Shown piece by piece: positions 1 through 10,822 of a stretch of 64,000 nucleotides of DNA; within the stretch, counting starts at the first letter, position 1; each line of letters opens with the position of its first letter. Origin of the DNA: Paramacrobiotus metropolitanus (taxonomy: Eukaryota > Tardigrada > Eutardigrada > Parachela > Macrobiotidae); assembly GCF_019649055.1 (NCBI RefSeq), contig NW_026570411.1, positions 124,001-188,000 on the forward strand, written 5' to 3'. The translations under genes and the position numbers were made by a program. The notes under the pieces were generated by a model. That model was not told the origin of the DNA and searched no databases. It worked only from the letters and a program-made list of their open reading frames with translations.

Positions 1-1
1 G

Positions 2-670
2 TTATGCAACACATACACCTTCCTAGAGCGCCTTCGCCTCAATGTTGACCATGCCGATGAAGACAAATTCTCCTCCTTTCCTGTTCCCATGAGCAGCGTG
101 TTAAGTCCACATTATTTTCAGTCCTGGCGTTTTGACAGATTTGCGCTATCACCGTGGATCCGCTATCCCGGAGACGACGGAACATGGCGATACGAACACC
201 GATGTGGATTCGTATACCGCTACATTAAAACCCCACAACGTCATGGATTCGAGCAAGTTGAACAATACCCGCGCTACTTCAACCCGTACCGCTTCTTCAC
301 CACCGACTTTCCCTTTTACCGTGGTCAGATAAAATGGGACGGCAGCTACACCGCCGAAAGCCGTGCCGCAAAGATTAGAGCACAGTTACTCGAAGATGAC
401 CAGCTGTTCTACGCAATTGGAGACAACGGAGACCAGACGTTGCCGTTTGTGGAATTACCCGAAGTTGCCGTTGGAAAGCATATTAACCGCGATGTTGCTT
501 CAATTATGACAGCATTTGGCGTTGAAGGATATACCGACGAAGAAATTAACCAGTATCATTCACCTACCGTCCGGGACAAAGATAAAGAAATCTATGACCT
601 ACGACAGGAATTGGATCAGCTCCGTCAGCGAATGAACCGTATGCGCGATTCCGACCGGCGCACCCACTGA
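2..670 (+). CDS. 3' part of an unrecognised gene, truncated by the window edge
   Basis: The reading frame is open from base 2 to the TGA at 668-670 (222 residues), so the first internal ATG at 89 is probably not the true start and the 5' end lies outside the window. I do not recognise the family. The protein is rich in aromatic residues and arginine (PGDDGTWRYEHRCGF, PRYFNPYRFFTTDFPFYRG), has no obvious membrane segment, and ends in a charged heptad-like stretch (EIYDLRQELDQLRQRMNRM) that could form a short coiled coil. The motif FYRGQIKWDGSY recurs in altered form at 1621-1725, so the gene has at least one relic paralogue next door. Function unknown. The coding call rests on frame length, composition and the paralogous fragment. 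Confidence 0.65.
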   Translation, partial: LCNTYTFLERLRLNVDHADEDKFSSFPVPMSSVLSPHYFQSWRFDRFALSPWIRYPGDDGTWRYEHRCGFVYRYIKTPQRHGFEQVEQYPRYFNPYRFFTTDFPFYRGQIKWDGSYTAESRAAKIRAQLLEDDQLFYAIGDNGDQTLPFVELPEVAVGKHINRDVASIMTAFGVEGYTDEEINQYHSPTVRDKDKEIYDLRQELDQLRQRMNRMRDSDRRTH

Positions 671-1250
671 GCATCATTCCGGAAAACGATCGCAGAATCC
701 CGATCGTCTGCTTGAAAATTAACCTTCGCGTGGAAGATTAAACTTGGGATCCACCACGCCGTACAGTATTAGCCTCAGCGTTATTCTCTGATTTTTTTTT
801 CGTTTTTACTTTCTTGATGAGACACGTATATCTCATCGCTACCGTCCGGGATGTAACGATAGAAAATCTTAGTACCGCCAGTTTGGATTGTTAATTGCTT
901 TTCTACATCAGTTATTGGTTCATTCGTTCCTTGTCTTCCTTATTAAGATCATGTGAATCAGCATCTCATTGTCTTACCGCTTTACCGCTACAATCTCGAT
1001 GCTCTTAACTTTTACTTTTGCGCACTAGAATCATTCTTGGATTTGCTTCTTGCCAGCTAGCTAACCTTGCTTTTTGCCTTCTTGCCCTGTGTACTTGCTA
1101 ATAAGAATCTTGCCGTGACTGCCATGTCTTGCGTTGTTGTTTGTAAACACTTCGAGATGAATCGTCTCATCTCCCACACAGTAGTTGTGTAATTGCCACC
1201 TTGCTTCCGGTCAGCATCGCTGCTGACCGTGCCAGCCTTTTGATTGTCAG
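671..1250. other. Non-coding stretch downstream of the first gene
   Basis: Presumed 3' UTR and spacer. It is T-rich with no frame that I can support, and I found no repeat shared with the rest of the window. Confidence 0.4.
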
Positions 1251-1585
1251 TTAGCCTTAACAGCCGTTACATCGTGGTACGGTGGATTAACCATCCCACT
1301 AGAACAGCAGTTTAACCGGCTGCTGTTGCAATATGTACATCCAGAAGCTAGTTGCGCGGTGGCACTCTTTGTAGCGGACAAAGCGCAATTTGCGAAGCGC
1401 ACCGGAGTAACATACGGTCTTTCCTACGATTACCAGTCGGTTCTGCATTATGAGAGAAAGCCTTCGCTATCGATTCCAACTTCCCTACTCTCCTACCAAA
1501 AGTCAAGGGATCAAAGATGGGACAAAATGAGAATCTGAGTCCGCTGGATGTAGCCAGGATTTACAAGCGTTTCCAGTGTAACGTG
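1251..1585 (+). pseudogene. Astacin (M12A) metalloprotease fragment, frame-broken
   Basis: Three successive pieces match the C-terminal half of an astacin catalytic domain but lie in different frames. They are a strand resembling the usual 'DRDxYVxIxW' region (NSRYIVVRWIN, from about 1259), the Met-turn region (GLSYDYQSVLHY, about 1407-1445, the family's YDYxSVMHY), and the C-terminal helix (MGQNENLSPLDVARIYKRF, about 1517-1573, family MGQRxxLSxLDI). Frame changes fall near 1300 and near 1515. The zinc-binding HExxHxxGxxH segment that should precede these pieces is not visible between 671 and 1250. A T-rich CAG at 1248-1250 could be an old splice acceptor. Best read as a decayed, 5'-truncated copy. 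An assembly with several indel errors is the alternative. Confidence 0.75.
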
Positions 1586-1620
1586 CCCACCAGCAGGCAG
1601 GCAGTGTACACACAGGGCCA

Positions 1621-1725
1621 ATGTCCGGCTTCCGATACGACGGCACCCACGACTTTTGGTATGTCGGTCAAATAAAATTGGACGACAAAATTTACTTAAC
1701 CTCGGAACCGGTTTTGCGGCTTTAG
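1621..1725 (+). pseudogene. Fragment related to the first gene of the window
   Basis: A 34-codon frame reads FRYDGTHDFWYVGQIKLDD, which lines up with WDFxFYRGQIKWDGSY of the gene at 2-670. It stops at a TAG after TSEPVLRL, and a stop lies just upstream in the same frame (1579-1581). It is probably a relic of a tandem duplicate rather than a working gene. Confidence 0.45.
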
Positions 1726-1963
1726 CTTTAGACAGAGAACAGAGAGAACACGATTGCCGCGCTTACGGCTCAGATAGGCGGCTATAGCGACGGATATGCG
1801 GCGCTCGTTCATCGTATGCGCTGTAGGCCGACAGCGGATAGCGGTCCGGCGTAAAGTAAATTTTGTCGCCCATTGTACAGTACATGCGTGTACAGTAATA
1901 ACAATTCTTCAATTTAACACATCGCAAACGACACTGCATAAATCTGACTCTTCGCCGTTGCAG

Positions 1964-2268
1964 CTTCCGCCGCGACTACAACCGTCGAATCTATCAACAA
2001 CACTCCCGCACCATCGTCGTTCTCCGTGACGACGGAGAGCAGAGAGACCAGACCGAGTGCAGTCCCATCGGACCCCGAAAAACCTGATGCTTTTGACTCT
2101 ACCAGTTCCACGAAACCCACGGTACCCATAGCTTCAACTGAATTTTTGTTTACCTCGGTGGAAGACGCCAGCCAAATGCAGCAACAAGCCGAACAAGGCC
2201 CAGTGGTGAAGTTCGTTCCTGCGGGCAAGCCCGCTCGTTGCAGCGGATTTAGGCAGTGCAGAAAATGA
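1964..2268 (+). CDS. Possible exon coding a Ser/Thr/Pro-rich tail
   Basis: The frame is open from a candidate splice acceptor (TTGCAG ending at 1963) to a stop at 2266-2268 and encodes a low-complexity segment (TTTVESINNTPAPSS, STSSTKPTVPIASTEF) ending in GFRQCRK. Composition resembles secreted or extracellular linker sequence. No in-frame ATG starts it, so an upstream exon would be needed, and no domain is recognisable. The opposite strand is also open for 171 codons (1914-2429), so chance openness in GC-richer DNA is a real alternative. Confidence 0.25.
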
Positions 2269-2429
2269 TGGCTGGCCATTTCGTCGCCGAAAAACCGTCG
2301 ACAAACGGTAGCGATGTCAGACCCGTGACAAAGTCCTGCTAGTGCTCTGCCAAACGTCTTAGCGTAATTAGGTGTTTTAGTTCTCGAAGGCTGTTTAAAT
2401 ATAACGGACAGCAGCGAAGGTCTTTTCAC

Positions 2430-3150
2430 TGTATGTCAAGCAAAATTAAAAGCTTTCTGTCTTGTCTGTTACGAAAGTCGTAAATGACGTCATAGAAGGA
2501 AGTAGGAACGACGTCATAAATAAAGAGAAAATTCAAAAATAGGAAGTAAAAAATGGCGTCATATACTGCAGCCGGCGAGTGAGCTTCCACTACAGATTCT
2601 GTTACGGAAAACGTCGCCGATCCTGCTCGATTTTCTACGTAAACGGGTGCGAAGGGTGTCAGGGAATAGGCAGAAGCGTTGCCTAAGAGTGATGTGAATT
2701 AGTCTTGCGGCTAGCCAAGGAAAGGGAGCCAAAAAAATATACGCGTTCTATACATCCCATAAATTCATCGAGTTTTGTTGCGCCGCGAAAAGATTTATAG
2801 TCCACAGCCAAGAGGAACTAATTACGAAACGCACATGCTTTTTTTCCAAGTTAGATTCGTAAAATCACTGTCTGGTTGTCAATCTTCGAAAAGTACAAGC
2901 GTGTATATCGTCCCATACAGTGTATGTTGGTGTGCTGCAGACGAGTAAATTTAGTTGCATGTGTCTTTGCGTAAAAATTGGACATGGACCAGTGCCGGGA
3001 GCAAATCAACATGAATTTAGGGAGCACAACACCATAGAACGATTCGATACCAGTATTCGTTCGCGCCCTGTGATCCCTATGATCCCTGCGATACTCTAGA
3101 GTCTTAGAAGATCGAATCTGCGCTTACACCATCCGGATAGAAATAATCCC
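2430..3150. other. Intergenic stretch without recognisable features
   Basis: No supported frame and no repeat shared with the rest of the window that I can see. Confidence 0.4.
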
Positions 3151-3164
3151 CATCACTCCGCCGA

Positions 3165-3292
3165 TTGACCAATGGACCGCCGCTGTCGCCCAATCACAAA
3201 CTCAAGTATTACGAAAACGAATTTCAGATTGCACACGGTAGAGGCACCTTATATAGAATAGAACGGCGCCAGATAAGCAGTACGTTGGCAGG
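3165..3292 (+). promoter_or_regulatory. TATA promoter with two CCAAT boxes
   Basis: GACCAATGG at about 3167 and GCCCAATCAC at about 3188 are followed by TTATATAG at about 3249, the spacing of a class II core promoter reading rightwards. A 56-codon frame opens at the first ATG downstream (3293), about 40 bases after the TATA box. Confidence 0.45.
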
Positions 3293-3463
3293 ATGAAAAC
3301 TGGTTCGGATCATTGTGCGGTTACACTTTGGCCGCGCACAGTAACGAAAAAATTAATCGAGTCGAATGCGCGCGAGAGCGTGACCACCCTGCTAACGGTC
3401 GACGGTCTGAGTGCTCAAAAAAGATCCATAAGCAGCATACGCTGGCCTGTCATTCACTCATGA
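3293..3463 (+). CDS. Small ORF (56 aa) downstream of a TATA promoter
   Basis: ATG at 3293, TGA at 3461-3463, in frame. The peptide is basic and polar (begins MKTGSDHCAVTLWP, ends SIRWPVIHS) with no signal peptide, membrane helix or recognisable domain. Its only support is its position right after a well-formed CCAAT/TATA promoter. The true transcript could instead be non-coding or spliced. Confidence 0.25.
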   Translation: MKTGSDHCAVTLWPRTVTKKLIESNARESVTTLLTVDGLSAQKRSISSIRWPVIHS

Positions 3464-4240
3464 GTCTGAGCCGTTGCAAGCATCCACGTAAGACAGCTAG
3501 TTTTTACGCGTCACCGCACGACGCTAGGTTACAGCTGCTAACGTCGCGAATGGACGTAAAACAACCCGGAACCGAAGGTTCCACATGATACCGGAGCCGA
3601 GGGAACACAGAAGTGCAATCTGAAATAGGCCAATAATTTCTAATCGTTCGATTCATTGAATGAAATAAATAAAAACATTGGGTACGCCGCCGTTACAAAC
3701 TGGCAGGAGATGAAGCGTACATTGCACGTCCAATACGCCTGGTTCTCGGTACAGATCTGGCTGGGAGGCATATGACTTCTGTCTTGAGGGAATGACGACA
3801 ACTCTCGCCATCCACTACATTCATGGTGGTCATTAGGAGCTGCACCGATGCCGCACCAACTTCTCCTTCCTGCGTCCGCCCCCCCCAGCCGGCGGTGTGC
3901 AGTAACGTACCCGGAGGCGGCCCCGTTGGCCGGTGGAATTTTTGCGGTGATCACGGAAGCAGTAGCCGCTATGCGCAGGACATGGCGATGTCGTTGAGAA
4001 TCTTCTTATGTGGGTATTTTGGGGTGAAACAACGGCTTCGCGAACCTGGATGGACAATGTTGGATGGTGGAATGTTTGTCATCCGGCGAATCATCATCAT
4101 CTGGTTACAGAAAAAATTGTCTCTGTATTTTTTTCTAGCGAGTGTCAGAATTATTACTTGATCATCGTGCAGCGCCATGTACGGTGTAAAACCAGGGCGC
4201 CGGCGAGGGCGCTATCCGCTGCAAACCGAGAAACGACGGA
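3464..4240. other. Intergenic; contains a stretch resembling the block upstream of family A
   Basis: Overlapping open frames on both strands (3640-3954 minus, 3823-4161 plus) look like chance openings. The piece at about 4005-4065 (GTGGGTATTTTGG, then CCTGGATGG) resembles the conserved block upstream of both family A copies (near 22.2 and 41.4 kb). Confidence 0.3.
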
Positions 4241-4245
4241 ATAAG

Positions 4246-4322
4246 GCACCGATGGGGGAATCGAAGCCCGGCTACGTCGTTATATCCGCGCAGGACTAGG
4301 CAGCACCACTGCACCACGGCGC
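4246..4322 (-). ncRNA. tRNA-like Pol III unit (tRNA relic or SINE head)
   Basis: On the minus strand a perfect A box TGGTGCAGTGG (4317-4307) is followed 50 bases later by GCTTCGATTCC (4267-4257), one mismatch from the B-box consensus. The T-loop reads TTCGATT, as in true tRNAs. Flanking bases GCGCCG and CGGTGC can form most of an acceptor stem, but the T-stem pairs at only about three of five positions and no clean anticodon arm is obvious. No T-run terminator follows closely. This suggests a degenerate tRNA or the head of a tRNA-derived SINE rather than a working tRNA gene. Confidence 0.45.
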
Positions 4323-4664
4323 AATACGTTGAAATCCTTTGAAAGACTTTATCGCTGTACGTGAGCCGCTCCTTTGCTCACAGGTGGGTGGTGGGCCGTC
4401 TGCAGGCTTTTGCGGATGGGACGGCCGCCCAGGTGGTCGGCTCACTGCGCCACGGGACCTTTCTTCTTGCGCATGCAATTTCCACCAGCTGCACGCCTGA
4501 TAAACCCACATATGCTTGTTTTGGGCTTGTCAACTGCTGAAAACAAGCTGAATATTCTAATTTAATTATTGAGCCTTTATTTACTGTAGTTTAGTCTCTC
4601 TGCTGTTTTATTGGAACCTAATCATTATCATCCAAGTAGCGTCATTCAGTCGGCCGCCGCTACG

Positions 4665-4794
4665 ATGTTTCCGTGCTGGGAAAGGGGCACTATTTGTCTA
4701 TCACCAAGACGCCTCGGCTGGTTGACGCTTCTTCTTCTGCTGCAGCTTCACTGCTCCAACGGATGTTCCCTTCACCAGCCGACGGCCGTTAACC
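4665..4794 (+). CDS. Ig-domain protein gene 1, exon 1 (signal peptide)
   Basis: ATG at 4665 opens 43 codons with a classic hydrophobic core (LGWLTLLLLLQLHC), then a short tail ending TAVN. The exon stops at C4794 before GTGAGT, leaving one base of a split codon. This matches the first exon of the paralogue at 32.4 kb in layout: same phase, same final C, same position after an N-x(0-1) end. The phase-1 end fits the acceptor at 13772 exactly and would give a split CTG (Leu) codon in both genes. No other Ig exon lies between, so I join it to 13772-14610. The intron would be 8,977 bases, against 124 in the paralogue. It remains possible that this exon is orphaned and exon 2 has another start. Confidence 0.6.
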
Positions 4795-7700
4795 GTGAGT
4801 ACTGCGCCATTATCCACAGGGAAAATAGGCTTTCTCCTGGGTTGCGGCGAGCTGTGGGATCGTTGTTCTGCTCGGAACACGTTCCCTGAAAACAGGCTCT
4901 CCGATTGCGCAACTGCGCCGGGTTTCAGGCGAAAATACAGCCCTACGCATTTGTCGTCGTGTTAATTTAGTTGTCCAATTCGAGATTTCTAATTTTTACA
5001 ATTACCGTATTACCAGGCCGGTATGTCGAAAATAATAATGATCGAAAAATTATTTATTATTTTGTCATGGAAATTCTGGTTTATTTCGCAGGAAAACGCC
5101 GCCGCCGCTTGGCGTGGCGAGCGCAACGCAGCTCTTTCTCTCAGAATTCCGAGCTCGGAAAAAAGGGAACTTTTCTGGGAATTTTAGATTGAGGGAAAAT
5201 CTTTATCATTATCATCTTTAAATTTTATCATAAAATCAGACTACAAAAAAGGTATAACATTTCCCCAAAACGCAGCATTAATTTCCAGTAGCCTGAATGC
5301 GTGATAATAATATGTCTGGATGAATAAAGGAATTGGCTACTGTAGTGCGATAATAATATCGATCGACTATCATTAATAATAATTATTTTTTAATTAATTG
5401 TTAATTATTAATTATTCAAAATGCGATGCGTGCGATCGTATCCACAAATTGCCTCAGCCACTCTGTTTGTTGACTTTTGGTATATCTGCTTAATTTCTAC
5501 CAACCTGCCGCAGACTCGGAGGGTCGATTACTTAAATTAACTGTTCGATTTTGAAAATTAAAGTAAATTCGGAAATAACTTGATAAATTAAAAAATAAAC
5601 TCGGAAAAATCGCCGTGAAACTGATCGCCGTTCGATCAATTTATCCATATAAAATTTATTTAAATCTGAAAAGTTCATGTTCAGCTCGACCGACGAATGT
5701 GAGTAAAAGTATAGCAGTTGGTGGGGACATTCGGCAACTCGTACGTAGTACGTACCCCAGCCGTTGTGTTAAGGCAGGCCAACAAACCGCGCTGCACCAC
5801 AGCCTCATTTATGGGCCCAATGTCCTAACTGTGCTCCGAATTATCACGCATTATGCGTGTTTCCAGACCACAGCAAGATTTTGGCGAGTTGAAATTGTAA
5901 AATGATCATGAGAAACTGTAAAATCCACTGTACAACTTTAAAAAAGTGATGTTTTTAAAAAAAAAGCACAGGCGTCGGCTTGTCGTTGCACCAGTAGTGG
6001 TCGTGCGCTGCGAGACAGCTCCTTGAGGCCTTGGGAATGCCGATTTTAAAATAGAAACGTGTTGTGGTTGCACGTCAATTCACCGACCGACAATTAGGCT
6101 GACTGCTGACCGACATATTGCTGAATGACACAACTCGTTGACCGACAAGTTGTACAATTCGCTTTTCGGCTCCATATGAGATCAGTAACCCCTATGGCCA
6201 AGCGTACGTATTTTTGCGTAGCCACACCACTGCCACTTTTAATACACAAAAATGTGTATTGCTATGATTAATTAGTCGAATTGAATTTGAATATTATGCA
6301 ATATTAATCATACTGAATTTGTGATGCAATGCAGCTGACCCCTGTTGTGCCCTTGGCGAACACTGCGAACGCTGCGAATATGGGAAAACTATGTGGGATA
6401 TATTTAGTACCAATATTATATACTTGTATCTGTACGAGTACTGCAGTCGGCTGGACACATTATTGTAATCAATGTAATGACGCCGATGGCAAACCCCAGC
6501 ATTGTAGGTTACGTACGACATTGAGAGTTTTGGTGGTTGCTCATATTTATACCGCTCATGCGCTTTGGTCGTACAAATGAATTCTTTTACAAGCCCAGCA
6601 CGGATGAATATTGGCCGATGACTATTAAAAAATAAGCAATTCCAAGGATGTGTTGCTTTGCGGTCGCTTACAGACTGTCATAATAATAATATTAATAAAC
6701 CCGTACGTATGTTTAGTAACATTATGATACACTTTACATATTTTAATCAAACACGGACTGTTTACTTGTACATAAAGTACATGATTTGCAATGATGACTA
6801 ACGTGATTATGACTAACGTGTTAAGTTACATGAATTTTTTACTTTGTACTGTACTCGCACTTAATTATTGTTAAGTAGCAGCTCAGATATATTTCTACTG
6901 TTCTAGGTAAAGTTGTGTTAGAACAGTGTGCATTTCTTATCGCGTCCATGGTAACAAGCTTATGATTGACCACTGGACCTAGACAAATGATTTTGGCAAA
7001 AAGTCAACAATTTTGGATCCACCGCTACACCTAGAGAATTTTGATGTACTTTAAAGCAACAAAATTGGTGAAGTAGAAGCCGAGATCCTTTGCCTCAAAG
7101 GACAGGGGCCGAAGTCCTGGCACAGATAATCAGTATTCATATAACTAATTGTTATTTACCAATAATATTCATTTATACGATCACCGTACGATAGTACGTG
7201 TACGTAGCGTAAAAGTGCACATGCAGTGGGGCTCAGATTTACGGTTAGATTACAGTTTGTATACTCGTTCAATTTTGTATTTTTTTCGCTTTCCTGGTAA
7301 CAATTTTCTACTTAAATTATTTTAAAAATCATTGCTGATTGGTGCTGATACTTAGATTTTGGTATACGCTCTTAAATTATTACTTGGTGCAGTACTTGGT
7401 AGTTTTAGTGCGTACGTTGTTATCACTTCTATATAATATTAAGATCCCACCTACATTTTTAGCATTCGCGCGTATTCGCCAGGTTCGCCAAGTTCATGTT
7501 AAGGTTACAAGATTACAACGTATCCAGGATACAATAACTGTTCAATTCTGGTACTTAAATACGTTCAACTTAATGAAAACTCAATTAGCAATAGAAGGCA
7601 GCATTACTGATATACCGTACTCTAATACTGTTTTATCCATGACTACGAATGCCATAAACAGCTGTGCCCAGATCGGCGGGGCCGGTTCATTTGTGACCAC

Positions 7701-7801
7701 CTACTTCAGGGACCAATCACAATTGAGATGATTTTCACTATGCACATTGCGTGGTTCTTTAAATTCCTCATGTACGTACTATTTACCTTCCCGTTTATTG
7801 C
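4795..7801. other. Putative intron of Ig gene 1, AT-rich first part
   Basis: No coding frame that I support. It contains AT-rich DNA (5200-5450), a 'CCGAC' repeat at about 6070-6170, and a lone copy of part of the 90-bp satellite at 6349-6392 (CCTTGGCGAACACTGCGAAC), 2.1 kb before the main array. Confidence 0.5.
6070..6170. repeat. CCGAC-rich interspersed repeat, copy 1
   Basis: Short repeated words (ACCGACCGACAATT, CTGACCGACATATTGC, TTGACCGACAAGTTG) recur with the same style at about 12140-12290 and 16480-16760. It is an interspersed family built from internal near-repeats; the ends are unclear. Confidence 0.45.
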
Positions 7802-8219
7802 TTAAGGGATTTGGCCCGGTACATAGCCCCTAGTTCGTATACATCCACGGCAACTTTCGCTGTCGCGCACTCCTAAACACTTTTTTGCATTGCTTTATGC
7901 CATTTTGTAGCCAAAGAATTTGTATACGCAGGCGTTTAATCCGTTTGCGCGCGCAACATTGCGCGCGTAATTTGAAGAGCATCGGTTCATAATGAGACTT
8001 TTGGTACACCTCCGCGCGTTTAAATTTTTGGAATTTTATTTCATTAATAATTACGAACCGGATGTTGCACGCGCAAACGGATTTCACGCCTACGTATACA
8101 AATCCTTTGGCTACAAAATGGCATAAAGCAATGCAAAAAAGTGTTTAGGAGTGCGCGACAGCGAAAGTTGCCGTGGATGTATCCGAATTTCGTACTATGT
8201 ACCGGGCCAAATCCCTTAA
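7802..8219. repeat. Foldback element FB1
   Basis: A near-perfect inverted repeat. The left end TTAAGGGATTTGGCCCGG is mirrored by CCGGGCCAAATCCCTTAA at the right, and the arms match for about 190 bases (CTAAACACTTTTTTGCATTG opposite CAATGCAAAAAAGTGTTTAG). It is flanked or ended by TTAA. It is the type copy of a family seen at least nine times in this window. No protein is encoded. Confidence 0.9.
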
Positions 8220-8503
8220 TGCTGGTTGCTTGCGTATAGTATTCTGGGATACAGTTTCACGTCATCGATTCGAAAGTAACCGCAATAGATGAAGTACTGC
8301 TCAAATTTTTCGTTCGTGATGTACTGTTTACTTAATTATTATCATCTACTATACTTTTGTATAACGCAATATTGCACATAAAAACCAAGTATCTATTTAT
8401 CCAAAAATTCATCGTTGTAAAGTCGGTATATTATATGCTCTTGCTTACTGTGTAGAAACGTTTTTTATTTACTGCTACGAGTGTGAGGTTTCCAAGTAGT
8501 ACG

Positions 8504-10285
8504 TTTCCGAATATGGGAAATTAAATCCGGCATATCGTTGGGTATGCCTACAAAGGCTGACCTTTAAAGTACCCTCGGCGAACGGTGCGAAGGCAGCGAA
8601 TATAGCAAAATCAAACTCGGCATGTCGTTGGGTTTGTTCATAAACTCTGACCTTTAAAGTACGTTGGCGAACGCTGCGAAGGCTGCGAATATGGGAAAAT
8701 CAAACACAGCATGTCGTTGGCTATGCTAACAAAGAGTGACTTTTAAAGTATCCTTGGCGAACGGTGCGAAGGCTGCGAATATGGGAAAATCAAACCCATC
8801 GTGTCGTTGGGTAAGCTTATGAAGATTGACCTACAAAGTACCCTTGGCGAACGGTGCGAAGGCAGCGAATATAGCAAAATCAAACTCGGCATGTCGTTGG
8901 GTTTGTTCATAAACTCTGACCTACAAAGTACCCTTGGCGAACGCTGCGAATACTGCGAATATAGGAAAATCAGACCCGGCATGTCGTTGGGTATGCTTAC
9001 GAAGACTGACCTTTAAAGTACCCTCGGCGAACGGTGCGAAGGCAGCGAATATAGCAAAATCAAACTCGGCATGTCGTTGGGTTTGTTCATAAACTCTGAC
9101 CTACAAAGTACCCTTGGCGAACGCTGCGAATACTGCGAATATAGGAAAATCAGACCCGGCATGTCGTTGGGTATGCTTACGAAGACTGACCTTTAAAGTA
9201 CCCTTGGCGAACGCTGCGAAGGCTGGGAATATAGGGAAATCAAATCCGGCATGTCGTTGGGTAATCTTATGAAGATCTACCTTAAAAGTACCCTTGGCGA
9301 ATGCTGCAAAGACTGAGAAAGTAATTAGATAATCAAACTTGGCATGTCGTTGGGTATGACCACAAACACTGGCCTTTACAGTACCCTTGGCGAACATGCG
9401 AAGACTGCGAAAATGGGAAAATCAAACACGGCATGTCGTTGGGTATGCTTACAAATATTGACTTTTAAAGTATCCTTGGCGAACGCTGCGAAGGCTGCGA
9501 ATATAGATGAGATCCAACCCTCCATGTCGTTAGGTAAGCTTACGAAGATTGACCTTAAAAGTACCTTTGGTGAACGCTGCAAAGACTGAGAAAATAAGAG
9601 AATCAAACTTCGAATGTCGTTGGGTATGGTCACAAACGCTGACCTTTACAGTACCCTTTGCGAACGGTGCGAAGGCTGCGAATATGGGAAAATCAAACAC
9701 AGCATGTCGTTGGCTATGCTAACAAAGAGTGACTTTTAAAGTATCCTTGGCGAACGCTGCGAAGGCTGCGAATATAGGGAAATCAACACCGGTATGTCGT
9801 TGGGTATGCCTACGAAGATTAAATTTTAAATTATCCCTGGCAAACGCTGCGAAGGCTGCGCATATAGGAAAATCAAACCCGGCATGTCGTTGGGCATGCT
9901 CACAAAGACTGACATTTAAAGTATCCTTGGCGAACGGTGCGAAGGATGCGAATACTGGAAAATCAAACACGGCTTGTCGATGGGCAAGTTTATGAAGATT
10001 GACCTTGAATGTACCCTTGTCGAACGCTGCGAAGACTAAATGAGAAAATCAAACTTGGCATGTCGTTGGGTATGATCACAAACACTGATCTTTGAAGTAC
10101 CCTTGCCGAACGGTGCGAAGGCTGCGAATATAGGAAAATCAAACCCGGCATGTCGATGGGCAAGCTTATGAAGATTGACCTTGAAAGTACCCTTGGCGAA
10201 CGCTGCAAAGACTGAGAAAATGAGAAAATCAAACCTGGCATGGCGTTGGGTATGATCACAAACACCGACCTTTAAAGTACCCTTG
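8504..10285. repeat. 90-bp tandem satellite, about 20 copies
   Basis: The word ATGTCGTTGGGTA returns every 90 bases from 8531 onward, with CCTTGGCGAACG(C/G)TGCGAAG and GGGAAAATCAAA in each unit. A higher-order 180-bp unit is visible: 8850-9000 is repeated base for base at 9030-9180. Because 90 is a multiple of three, several frames stay open on both strands and give repetitive 30-residue 'proteins' that should not be taken for genes. The array ends in CCCTTGGGCCCC near 10290. Confidence 0.95.
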
Positions 10286-10822
10286 GGCCCCAGGGGCTTT
10301 TTAGACAACACCCCACACGCCAATCGGTTTTTTGAATAAACCGATTGCAGATTCGGAATCAGCGAATTTTTGCGATCTAAAAAAATTATCAAACCTTGAA
10401 AAATAAAATGTCGCCTCTGAGGAGTGCAGCGCTCCACACGGTACCGCCACCTCCGGCGGTCGCAATAGCGCCCCAGGGAGAAATGCTGTTTTTCGGGTTC
10501 CAACCACTGATTCTAGTCAAATGAGGTGCGCTGATTCAGAATCCAGTTCCACCATCAGAAAATTATAGAGCCACTCGGTAACAAGTTTCGGGAATTCGAC
10601 ACACCAGGTTTAGACCTGTCTCAAAAACTTGGAAATCTGGTAAATGAGTTGTTCTACAATTTTTCTGATTTTTCTTTTTTCTGTTCTATCGTTCGCCAAG
10701 GGTACTTTAAAAGTCTTACTTAAGCACAATACTTACTCGTACTTACAAACATGTACATCCATGGTTACAGAATTGTACATGTACTTTTCACACACTGTGT
10801 TTCAAAGTAGTAAAAATTAATT
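10286..10822. other. Satellite border, hairpin and inverted satellite fragment
   Basis: Holds a 10-bp hairpin (CAATCGGTTT at 10321-10330 with AAACCGATTG at 10338-10347) and, at about 10690-10712, an isolated satellite fragment in reverse orientation (GTTCGCCAAGGGTACTTTAA). The rest is AT-rich without genes. Confidence 0.6.

Noticed and set aside
1914-2429. 171-codon minus-strand ORF
   Set aside because: No domain, no promoter, and it overlaps an equally open plus-strand frame with more natural Ser/Thr/Pro composition; neither is certain.
8504-10285. Regular spaced repeat resembling a CRISPR array, and several 70-98-residue repetitive ORFs in it
   Set aside because: Adjacent units are homologous along their whole 90 bases with no unique spacers, and the host is an animal. 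The ORFs exist on both strands only because 90 is divisible by three.
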